The notes beneath the pieces are model-generated. The model had not been told where the DNA came from and did no database searches. It was given only the letters and a program-made list of their open reading frames with translations. DNA of 45,418 nt. It comes from Chryseobacterium kimseyorum. Lineage in GTDB: Bacteria > Bacteroidota > Bacteroidia > Flavobacteriales > Weeksellaceae. Both the position numbers and the translations under genes were made by a program. Shown here in pieces: positions 25,267 to 31,907 of this stretch (the first letter of the stretch is position 1; each line of letters opens with the position of its first letter). Where the stretch lies: NCBI RefSeq assembly GCF_025971945.1, contig NZ_JAPDHW010000023.1:1-45418 (forward strand), written 5' to 3'.

Positions 25267-25684
25267 CGGTCATTAACTTATTATCTAATGACCAGTAGCC
25301 TCCACCTTTGAGCAGCAAAAAAATGCTTCCCAAAAGCATAGCCCAGTCAGTTCGGCTTCCATGCAGCAGTTCCCATAATCCTTTTTCGATGTAGACTTCT
25401 GTTTTTGTAGTGGCAAAAGCAACTAGCATAATAATGATCAAAGGAATGCTGGCCAATCTGGTAAGTAATCCCAGTATTACCATTACGCCACACAGGATTT
25501 CAAATGTCCCTACGAGATTTCCGGAAAACTCGGGTAAGGGCAATCCTATTTTTTCAAATCGCCCGGAACCTTGCAACGCTGGGAAAAGCAACTTCTGGAT
25601 ACCTTCCGAAAGGAATACTGCACCAACCATTAGCCTAATTAAAATGGTGGTTTTGCTATTGTCGGTATGGTTAAGCTTTAACAT
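25256..25684 (-). CDS. DoxX family membrane protein
   Basis: A small integral membrane protein with four hydrophobic helices: TILIRLMVGAVFLSEGIQKLLFPALQGSGRFEKIGLP is the DoxX signature. I start at the ATG at 25684 (142 residues). A longer open frame from 25798 adds 38 residues that run inside the upstream methyltransferase and look non-native. DoxX proteins have been linked to thiosulfate:quinone or redox-stress functions. Its start overlaps the methyltransferase end by 14 bp and its stop overlaps chrA, showing tight operon packing. Confidence 0.85.
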   Translation of the reverse strand: MLKLNHTDNSKTTILIRLMVGAVFLSEGIQKLLFPALQGSGRFEKIGLPLPEFSGNLVGTFEILCGVMVILGLLTRLASIPLIIIMLVAFATTKTEVYIEKGLWELLHGSRTDWAMLLGSIFLLLKGGGYWSLDNKLMTDGK

Positions 25685-26318
25685 TATCAGAAATGGTGTT
25701 TTTTCTTCTGAAGCTGCAGAATACAAAATTCTGAATGGTTTCAAATGGTGTCTTATGATCAACAGAAAAACACTCGACTGCTTCAAAATATTTCTCAAAC
25801 CGATCTGTCATTGTCTGTTCTGAATATTGTTTAATATCGATACCGCTGCATTTTTTTGGTCCGAGCTTCGAAAAGGTACCGATTACCATCATTCCATTTC
25901 TGGAGATTGCATTTCCTGTAGTTTCTATATAATGATCCACATCATTTTCTTCGGTCAAAAAATGAAAGGCCGCCCTGTCGTGCCAAAAATCATATAGTTC
26001 TGTTGGTCTGAAATCCAAAATATCTGTAGTGATCCACTGCACTTTGTCGGCTTTGCTTCCTAGCCTTGCTTTTGCCCGTTCTATGGATGTATGGGAAATG
26101 TCGAGCACTGTAATATCTTCATACCCTAGCTCAAGCAGATGATCCACAAGAAAACTGTCCCCTCCGCCAATGTCAATAATCTTGGCGGACTTAGGTAAAT
26201 CGAGCTGGCGGATAAATTGTAAAGAGGTCTCGGGATCAGGCTGATACCAGCTTACCGTTTCCAAAGGTTTATTTTGGTAAATGTTTTCCCAATGCGATCT
26301 TTTGTCGAATGCTTCCAT
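25671..26318 (-). CDS. class I SAM-dependent methyltransferase
   Basis: A 215-residue methyltransferase: SAM motif I IIDIGGGDSFLVDHLLELGY at 47-66, acidic D73 in VLDISHTSIERAKARL, and DFWHDRAAFHFL near 110-121, typical of a group of small methyltransferases. It lacks the length of ArsM arsenite methyltransferases, but has three cysteines (157, 183, 201) in its C-terminal part. Its place second from the regulator suggests arsenic, chalcogen or thiol methylation; this is inference. Confidence 0.82.
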   Translation of the reverse strand: MEAFDKRSHWENIYQNKPLETVSWYQPDPETSLQFIRQLDLPKSAKIIDIGGGDSFLVDHLLELGYEDITVLDISHTSIERAKARLGSKADKVQWITTDILDFRPTELYDFWHDRAAFHFLTEENDVDHYIETTGNAISRNGMMVIGTFSKLGPKKCSGIDIKQYSEQTMTDRFEKYFEAVECFSVDHKTPFETIQNFVFCSFRRKNTISDNVKA

Positions 26319-26330
26319 ATAGAAATTGAT

Positions 26331-26804
26331 TTAGCAACAGCCTCCGCCTGGCGTACAAGTATTAGCATTAGTAACAGGCAGTTCCGCCAGATTCTTTTTC
26401 AACTTATCCGAAGGAATTCCGCAAGCATCCTGAGCAAGACAAGCCGTGGTCTTACTTTTCAGAACAAAAACTTTCCCATTGAACTCCAGATCATATTTAC
26501 CAATGGTATTGCTTTGATATTCCACTTCGATCTCATTATTTTCAATTCCTAATTCCTCCTCAGAAAGTTTAATAATATCGAGCAGTTTACTTGGTTTTAA
26601 CCGATGCTCGTAGTCATCTGCATTCCATAATTGAAAATTGACCACAGATTCCTGACGAATCGTTCCGCCACAATCAATGAATTTTTTATTGATCTGTCCG
26701 ACTTCCGTCACGTGGAAATGCTCAGGCACAAAAGTCCCGTCTTCCAATTGAAACTCTACATTCTCCAATGTCGGCAAGATTTCTTTTATTTGTTCTAGTG
26801 TCAT
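26331..26804 (-). CDS. DUF6428 family protein with Cys-rich tail
   Basis: A 157-residue protein of a family that I know from Bacteroidota arsenic operons (DUF6428); no function is established. It contains FVPEHFHVTEVG and a C-terminal part with two close cysteines (C-L-A-Q-D-A-C) and the tail CTPGGGCC, plausible for binding trivalent arsenic or another soft metal. I start at the ATG at 26804; an upstream in-frame ATG at 26861 would add 19 residues and put the start only 11 bp from the operator-like site at 26873. Confidence 0.8.
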   Translation of the reverse strand: MTLEQIKEILPTLENVEFQLEDGTFVPEHFHVTEVGQINKKFIDCGGTIRQESVVNFQLWNADDYEHRLKPSKLLDIIKLSEEELGIENNEIEVEYQSNTIGKYDLEFNGKVFVLKSKTTACLAQDACGIPSDKLKKNLAELPVTNANTCTPGGGCC

Positions 26805-26872
26805 ACTATTTTGATTTAATCGTTTTAATTTTACGGTAGGGTTTTGAAATTCTAATAACATATTGTACTAAT

Positions 26873-26890
26873 GCAATATTGCGATATTTC
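26873..26890. promoter_or_regulatory. ArsR operator-like site 1
   Basis: GCAATATTGCGATATTTC lies between the arsR stop and the DUF6428 gene. It agrees with the site at 27248 in 16 of 18 positions and contains the perfect palindrome GCAATATTGC. It is probably a second ArsR-binding site giving an internal promoter. Confidence 0.6.
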
Positions 26891-26906
26891 ACAGTAAAAA
26901 AATGCA

Positions 26907-27233
26907 TCAACAGCATTTCTGATCGGTAACCGTATTGATAATTTTTGAAAAGTAATCTTTAAGGATCTCGAAAGTATTTTCATCGATGCAGTAACAAACG
27001 GAATTTCCTTCAATACTGCCTTTTATCAAACCCGCATTTTTCAGTTCTTTCAAATGCTGGGATATGGTGGGTTGTGCCAAGGGTAATTCATTGACGATGT
27101 CTCCCGTGATACACGTATTTACCTTGAGCAGATATTCTATGATGGCGACTCTTGCAGGATGTCCCAATGCTTTTGCTATCACTGCTATTTTATTTTGTTG
27201 ATCTGTAAAGTGATCAGTTTTCGTAGCTCCCAT
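26907..27233 (-). CDS. arsR: ArsR/SmtB family transcriptional repressor
   Basis: A 108-residue winged-helix metalloregulator: IAKALGHPARVAIIEYLL, the recognition helix region LAQPTISQHLKELKNAGLIKG and the wing SVCYCIDENTF. Cysteines at the start of the sensor helix (NTCITGD), in the wing (VCYC) and a C-terminal CC pair could bind As(III). It heads the minus-strand arsenic operon and is divergent from a Crp/Fnr gene 110 bp away. Release from the site at 27248 on arsenite binding would induce the whole operon. Confidence 0.92.
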   Translation of the reverse strand: MGATKTDHFTDQQNKIAVIAKALGHPARVAIIEYLLKVNTCITGDIVNELPLAQPTISQHLKELKNAGLIKGSIEGNSVCYCIDENTFEILKDYFSKIINTVTDQKCC

Positions 27234-27247
27234 AATAATTTAATATT

Positions 27248-27265
27248 GCAATATTACGATATATT
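27248..27265. promoter_or_regulatory. ArsR operator-like site 2
   Basis: GCAATATTACGATATATT sits 15 bp upstream of the arsR start and is nearly identical to site 1. With the preceding bases it contains the perfect palindrome ATATTGCAATAT. On the minus strand it overlaps TAATATTG, a near match to TAnnTTTG, so bound ArsR would block the promoter. Confidence 0.65.
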
Positions 27266-27342
27266 TTATTGATAAAAAAAATTATTTGATGTAAAATCGA
27301 AAATTTATAAATTAATGTAAATTCGTTGCATATTTTCACATA

Positions 27343-27975
27343 ATGAACCCAAATATAATTTCTTCCGAATTCAGTTCTTCAGCGGAATTAACTAATAAGC
27401 TTTATCAAAACGGTATCCTGAAAACATACCACGAAGGTGACATCATTCTGGATGAAAATGCTTCCATACGTTCCATTCCGATTGTAATGAAAGGATTGTT
27501 AAAAGTAATAAGGACAGAAGAAGATGGCAGAGAAATTTTACTCTACTACATCAAAGCAGGTGAAAGTTGCATTATGTCGTTTCTTGGTGGGATGCACAAT
27601 GAGAAAAGTATTGTAAAGGCCGAAGTGGAGGAAGATTCAGAGATCTTGTTTTTACCAATGGATAAAGTTACACTATTCATCAAAGAATATCCGGAATGGC
27701 TGGATTACATTTTCAGGCTCTATCACAAACGTTTTGAAGAATTGCTCGATATTATCAATGCGATTGCCTTTAAAAAAGTAGATGAAAGATTACTGAATCT
27801 CCTCAGTAAGAAATCAGAAATCTCCCGTTCTAAAACCATCGTAATCACTCACGAACAGCTTGCCAATGAACTCGGAACAGTTAGAGTAGTTGTGTCCAGA
27901 CTTCTGAAACAGCTGGAAGATTCCGGTAAATTAAAACTGGGTAGAAACAAAATTATCCTTTCAGATTCTATTTAA
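27343..27975 (+). CDS. Crp/Fnr family transcriptional regulator (sulfur-module linked)
   Basis: A 210-residue regulator: cyclic-nucleotide-binding-like beta roll (about 25-125) with HEGDIILDENASIRSIPIVMKGLLKVIR, a long dimerisation helix, and a C-terminal winged HTH (about 165-205) with THEQLANELGTVRVVVSRLLKQLEDSGKLKLGR. No FNR-type N-terminal cysteine cluster is present; a single Cys lies in GESCIMSFLGG, which may be a redox or persulfide sensor. The gene is immediately upstream of TauE/SafE and the persulfide dioxygenase genes and probably controls them, plausibly through the 23-bp repeats at 27983 and 28975. Confidence 0.9.
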   Translation: MNPNIISSEFSSSAELTNKLYQNGILKTYHEGDIILDENASIRSIPIVMKGLLKVIRTEEDGREILLYYIKAGESCIMSFLGGMHNEKSIVKAEVEEDSEILFLPMDKVTLFIKEYPEWLDYIFRLYHKRFEELLDIINAIAFKKVDERLLNLLSKKSEISRSKTIVITHEQLANELGTVRVVVSRLLKQLEDSGKLKLGRNKIILSDSI

Positions 27976-27982
27976 ATTTCCC

Positions 27983-28005
27983 TATGTAACAAAAGTAGCT
28001 GTACA
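27983..28005 (+). promoter_or_regulatory. 23-bp operator-like repeat, copy 1
   Basis: The 23 bases are identical to 28975-28997. The site has outer half-sites TGTA and TACA around AACAAAAGTAGCTG... and lies 41 bp before the TauE/SafE start. A -7-like box (CATTTTTG, ending at 28029) is 46 nt from the start of the repeat. Confidence 0.7.
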
Positions 28006-28046
28006 GCTTCACAGATATTTCCATTTTTGCTTTATAGAAATTAAAC

Positions 28047-28841
28047 ATGGAAATTTTCGGATATATAGCATCGGTTTTTATAGGTATTTCTTTAGGATTA
28101 ATAGGGGGTGGCGGAAGTATTCTTACCGTTCCGGTTTTGGTTTATCTATTTGGAATTGACGCTTTTCTCGCTACAGAATATTCATTTTTTATTGTGGGAA
28201 TCAGCAGTTTGGTTGGCTCCTTTTCTTACTTTAAAAAAGGATTGGTCGATTTCAAAACGGCATTTATTTTTGGCGTTCCATCTATCGTATCCATTTTTCT
28301 TACCCGAAATTTTCTTCTTCCTTTAATTCCCGGCGAAGTTTTTAGAAGGGGAAATTTTATAGTGACCAAAGATATTTTTCTTCTGTTGCTATTTGCAGGA
28401 TTAATGATTACCGCTTCCTATAAAATGATACGGAAAAGAGTGGGATTAAAAATTGAAACAATCGCTTCAGAAAATAACAATACACCTTTAGCAGTAGCTG
28501 AAGGATCTGTAGTCGGTATCCTGACAGGTCTGGTAGGAGCAGGGGGTGGATTTATAATTATTCCTGCCTTGGTCAATCTTCTGAAAACGCCAATGAAAGT
28601 TGCTATTGGAACCTCTCTGATTATCATCTCCCTAAATTCTCTGATCGGATTTTTTTCATCCAGTAATCACATCAGAATAGATTGGAATTTATTAGGAAGA
28701 ATCTCCGCGATTGCAGTTGTTGGAATAATCATTGGGGCACAATTATCAAAGAAAATTGATGGCAAAAAGCTAAAACCTGTATTCGGATGGTTTATTCTGG
28801 TGATGGGAATTTACATTATTATTAAAGAACTTTTCTTCTAA
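28047..28841 (+). CDS. TauE/SafE family sulfite/sulfur-anion exporter
   Basis: A 264-residue integral membrane protein with about eight helices in two related halves; the family motifs GLIGGGGSILTVPVLVYL at the N-terminus and GLVGAGGGFIIIPALVNLL in the second half are clear. Known members export sulfite, sulfoacetate or similar anions. In this cluster the likely cargo is sulfite or thiosulfate made by the persulfide dioxygenase-rhodanese encoded next. It has its own promoter region containing one copy of the 23-bp repeat. Confidence 0.9.
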   Translation: MEIFGYIASVFIGISLGLIGGGGSILTVPVLVYLFGIDAFLATEYSFFIVGISSLVGSFSYFKKGLVDFKTAFIFGVPSIVSIFLTRNFLLPLIPGEVFRRGNFIVTKDIFLLLLFAGLMITASYKMIRKRVGLKIETIASENNNTPLAVAEGSVVGILTGLVGAGGGFIIIPALVNLLKTPMKVAIGTSLIIISLNSLIGFFSSSNHIRIDWNLLGRISAIAVVGIIIGAQLSKKIDGKKLKPVFGWFILVMGIYIIIKELFF

Positions 28842-28849
28842 TATTATTT

Positions 28850-28930
28850 GGGCAGCTTAATCCGCCTTCCACTCCCGCTTTTTGCTCGTCGTTCCTCCTC
28901 ACAAAAAGAGCTCCGTTCAAGTCGGGCTGC
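28850..28930. repeat. palindromic dispersed repeat (REP-like)
   Basis: An imperfect palindrome with outer arms GGGCAGC (28850-28856) and GGGCTGC (28924-28930; five bases pair directly) and inner arms GCTTTTTG and CAAAAAGAGC. The G/C-rich content contrasts with the A/T-rich surroundings. From memory, very similar elements with CCGCCTTCCACTCCCGC recur in Chryseobacterium intergenic DNA. It stands between the TauE/SafE stop and the next promoter, and might also stop transcription. Confidence 0.6.
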
Positions 28931-28974
28931 AAACATTCGGTATTTCAAAATAGGACATAATTTATTAAAACTCT

Positions 28975-28997
28975 TATGTAACAAAAGTAGCTGTACA
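28975..28997 (+). promoter_or_regulatory. 23-bp operator-like repeat, copy 2
   Basis: Identical to 27983-28005. It lies 56 bp before the persulfide dioxygenase start. A -7-like box (GAAATTTG, ending at 29021) is again exactly 46 nt from the start of the repeat, the same geometry as copy 1. Confidence 0.7.
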
Positions 28998-29053
28998 ACA
29001 TAAAACAAAGACAGAAATTTGTATCAAATTAAAATTAAATAAAAAATATCAAA

Positions 29054-30466
29054 ATGCAAATAGAACAGATTTATACGGGATGTTTAGCTCAGGGAGCATA
29101 CTACATCGTTTCTGAAGGTGAAGCGGCAATCCTTGATCCTTTAAGAGAAACTCAACCTTACATTGACAGACTAGAAAAAGACAATGTAAAATTAAAATAC
29201 ATTTTTGAAACGCATTTTCACGCAGATTTTGTGAGTGGCCACGTTGATTTAAGTAAAAAAACAAATGCGCCAATCGTGTACGGACCAACTGCAAAGCCCG
29301 AATTCAATGCGATTATTGCCGAGGACAATCAGGTTTTTGAAGTGGGAAAAATCAAAATCAAAGTTATGCATACGCCGGGGCATACGATGGAAAGTTCTTC
29401 CTTTTTGTTAATCGATGAAAACGGAAAGAAAAAAGCACTTTTCAGTGGAGATACTTTGTTTCTCGGCGATGTTGGTCGTCCTGATTTAGCTCAGAAATCG
29501 GCGAATATGACTCAGGAAGAATTGGCAGGACTTCTTTACGAAAGTTTATACCAAAAAATTCTCCCTTTAGATGATGAGATTATTGTTTATCCCGCGCACG
29601 GAGCGGGTTCTGCCTGCGGAAAAAATATGCAGAAAGAAACAGTTGATACGTTGGGTAATCAAAAGAAAACCAATTATGCATTGATTCAAAAAGATAAAGA
29701 AAGTTTTATCAAAGCTGTGACAGACGGACTTCTTCCGCCGCCGGCTTATTTCGGGATGAATGTAGCGATGAATAAAAAAGGCTACGACAGTTTTGATGAG
29801 GTTTTGTCAAAAGGTCTTCACTCTCTTTCTCCTGAAGAATTTGAGGAAATGGCAGAACATTCAGGAGCTTTTATTTTGGATGTTAGAAATAATGAAGATT
29901 TTGCAAAAGGTTTTGTTCCTCAATCTGTTAATATCGGATTAAACGGAGATTTCGCACCTTGGGTCGGAGCTCTGATTGTAGATATAAAACAACCTATTTT
30001 GTTAATTACCGATGAAAATTATGAGGAGGAAACGGTTACAAGACTCAGTAGAGTAGGGTTTGACAATGTTTTAGGTTTTCTAAAAGGTAGTTTTGAAGCC
30101 TGGAAAAACAGTGGAAAAGAAATTGACAAAGTTCATCGAATTTCTGCTACAGATTTTGAAAAGGAAATTAAAAATAAAGAGGTGAAGATTATTGATGTAC
30201 GAAAAGAAAGTGAGTATGAAGCGGAACACGTCAATGAAGCCTACAGTAAACCTTTGGCTTACATCAATGAGTGGGTTAACCATATTGAACCGACCGAACA
30301 TTTTTATCTTCATTGTGCAGGCGGGTACCGAAGTATGATGGCGGCGAGCATTCTCCTGGCAAGAGGTTACCGGAATTTTACCGAAATTGAAGGTGGATTT
30401 AAAGCCATCACACAAACTGATGTCCCCAAAAGCGATTTCGTTTGTCAAAGTAAAGTTTTGAAGTAA
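29054..30466 (+). CDS. persulfide dioxygenase-rhodanese fusion (CstB-like)
   Basis: A 470-residue three-domain protein. Residues about 1-240 are an MBL-fold persulfide dioxygenase with metal-binding THFHADFVSGH, HTPGHT, SGDTLF and PAHGAGSACGKN. About 255-360 is a rhodanese-like domain without an active-site cysteine. About 365-465 is a catalytic rhodanese with C421 in HCAGGYRS. The same order is found in CstB, which oxidises low-molecular-weight persulfides to thiosulfate in the cytoplasm. The neighbours (sulfite exporter, YeeE pair, Crp/Fnr) make a sulfide or persulfide detoxification unit. Confidence 0.93.
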   Translation: MQIEQIYTGCLAQGAYYIVSEGEAAILDPLRETQPYIDRLEKDNVKLKYIFETHFHADFVSGHVDLSKKTNAPIVYGPTAKPEFNAIIAEDNQVFEVGKIKIKVMHTPGHTMESSSFLLIDENGKKKALFSGDTLFLGDVGRPDLAQKSANMTQEELAGLLYESLYQKILPLDDEIIVYPAHGAGSACGKNMQKETVDTLGNQKKTNYALIQKDKESFIKAVTDGLLPPPAYFGMNVAMNKKGYDSFDEVLSKGLHSLSPEEFEEMAEHSGAFILDVRNNEDFAKGFVPQSVNIGLNGDFAPWVGALIVDIKQPILLITDENYEEETVTRLSRVGFDNVLGFLKGSFEAWKNSGKEIDKVHRISATDFEKEIKNKEVKIIDVRKESEYEAEHVNEAYSKPLAYINEWVNHIEPTEHFYLHCAGGYRSMMAASILLARGYRNFTEIEGGFKAITQTDVPKSDFVCQSKVLK

Positions 30467-30489
30467 TTTTAAATCAAATAAGTAAATTA

Positions 30490-31053
30490 ATGTTAGATAT
30501 CATAAAAGAACCCTGGCCTTGGTATATTGCAGGCCCGCTGATAGGTCTTACCGTTCCGGCTTTGCTGATTTTAGGCAATAAATCTTTCGGGATCAGTTCG
30601 TCGTTACGCCATATTTGTGCAGCCTGTATTCCAGCAAACGTGAGTTTTTTCAAATATGACTGGAAAAAAGAATCCTGGAACTTATTTTTTATCCTCGGTA
30701 TTTTCTTCGGAGGAATGATTGCTGCTCATTTACTAATGATTCCTGGAGAAATTACAGTCAATTCAAACCTTAAAGCAGAATTGGCAACCTATGGGATCAC
30801 GGATTACAGCGATCTTGTTCCGAAACAACTGATGAATTTTGAAAGTTTATTGACGTTAAAAGGAGTCATTCTGATGGTTGTCGGCGGATTTTTGGTTGGC
30901 TTCGGAACCCGATATGCGGGAGGCTGCACCAGCGGACACGCCATAATGGGACTTTCCAATCTTCAATGGCCGTCTTTAGTAGCAACGATCTGCTTTATGA
31001 TTGGCGGTTTTTTAATGGCAAACGTGATTTTGCCCATCATTCTTTCACTCTAA
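30490..31053 (+). CDS. YeeE/YedE family sulfur transporter, first half
   Basis: A 187-residue membrane protein with about four to five helices corresponding to the N-terminal half of YeeE/TsuA-type thiosulfate transporters. GTRYAGGCTSGHAIMGLSNLQ carries the family's conserved cysteine. It begins 23 bp after the persulfide dioxygenase gene, and its stop codon touches the ATG of the second half. The two proteins probably associate in the membrane (PmpA/PmpB-like) to move thiosulfate or a related sulfur species. Confidence 0.88.
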   Translation: MLDIIKEPWPWYIAGPLIGLTVPALLILGNKSFGISSSLRHICAACIPANVSFFKYDWKKESWNLFFILGIFFGGMIAAHLLMIPGEITVNSNLKAELATYGITDYSDLVPKQLMNFESLLTLKGVILMVVGGFLVGFGTRYAGGCTSGHAIMGLSNLQWPSLVATICFMIGGFLMANVILPIILSL

Positions 31054-31548
31054 ATGTATCTAATAATGAAAAAAGAAACAGATATACGTCACCAAGATAC
31101 CATTTGTACCAACGAAAGCCATCTTCAGCACAAATGGTATCGCAATATTAAATATTTAATTGTTGGTATTTTATTCGGAATCGTGTTTGTAAAAGCGGAG
31201 ATTATCAGTTGGTTCAGAATCCAGGAAATGTTCCGTCTCCAGTCGTTTCATATGTACGGCGTGATTGGAAGCGCAGTTGTGACGGGGATGATTTCCGTTT
31301 GGATCCTCAAAAAATTTAAAGTTAAAACTATTTACGGAGAAAAAATTTCCATTGCTCCTAAAACTTTTAACAAAGGACAAATTTACGGAGGTTTGATCTT
31401 CGGGTTTGGCTGGGCCATCACGGGTGCCTGTCCGGGACCTCTTTTTGCACAGATCGGAACAGGAGCTTTTGGCATTGTTATTACTTTAATGAGTGCCGTA
31501 ATCGGAACATGGATTTATGGTTATTTTAAAGATAAGTTACCACATTGA
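31054..31548 (+). CDS. YeeE/YedE family sulfur transporter, second half (DUF6691-like)
   Basis: A 164-residue membrane protein with a soluble N-terminus (about 1-28) and four helices; FGFGWAITGACPGPLFAQIGTG is the second-half signature with a conserved cysteine. The ATG follows the preceding stop codon directly (TAAATG), so translation is coupled; an ATG four codons later is possible. It completes the split YeeE transporter. The gap after it (31549-31907) has a short GATC hairpin at 31562-31574 and a possible decayed frame (see findings). Confidence 0.86.
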   Translation: MYLIMKKETDIRHQDTICTNESHLQHKWYRNIKYLIVGILFGIVFVKAEIISWFRIQEMFRLQSFHMYGVIGSAVVTGMISVWILKKFKVKTIYGEKISIAPKTFNKGQIYGGLIFGFGWAITGACPGPLFAQIGTGAFGIVITLMSAVIGTWIYGYFKDKLPH

Positions 31549-31907
31549 AAAATTATTATATTGATCTAAGATCATAAAATTTATTTGATCAATAGCCACT
31601 AGAAACCTATTTTTAGATCTTGAGTGAATGTTTAATTGATGACAGAAATAACTTTGGCTTTATCAAGTTTCTTTTGTAGACTAAAATAATTTACAACAGC
31701 ACCTGTAAAACAGCAAATAATATAGACGGCACAGGATCTGCCGTGTAGCTTTCAGATAAGAAACGAAAGACACCCTCAAACACTATAGTTAAATTAAGAG
31801 CTGCTTTACAAATGTGGGCTAAATAAAAAAAGAGTTGCTCTACTAAAGGCAAAAAGGAGATGACTGAGTTATGATATTATTCTACAATCATAATCTGATT
31901 AATCAGA

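Noticed and set aside
25685..25798. N-terminal extension of the DoxX protein
   Set aside because: These 38 codons lie wholly inside the methyltransferase gene and do not look like DoxX; the ATG at 25684 gives the normal family length.
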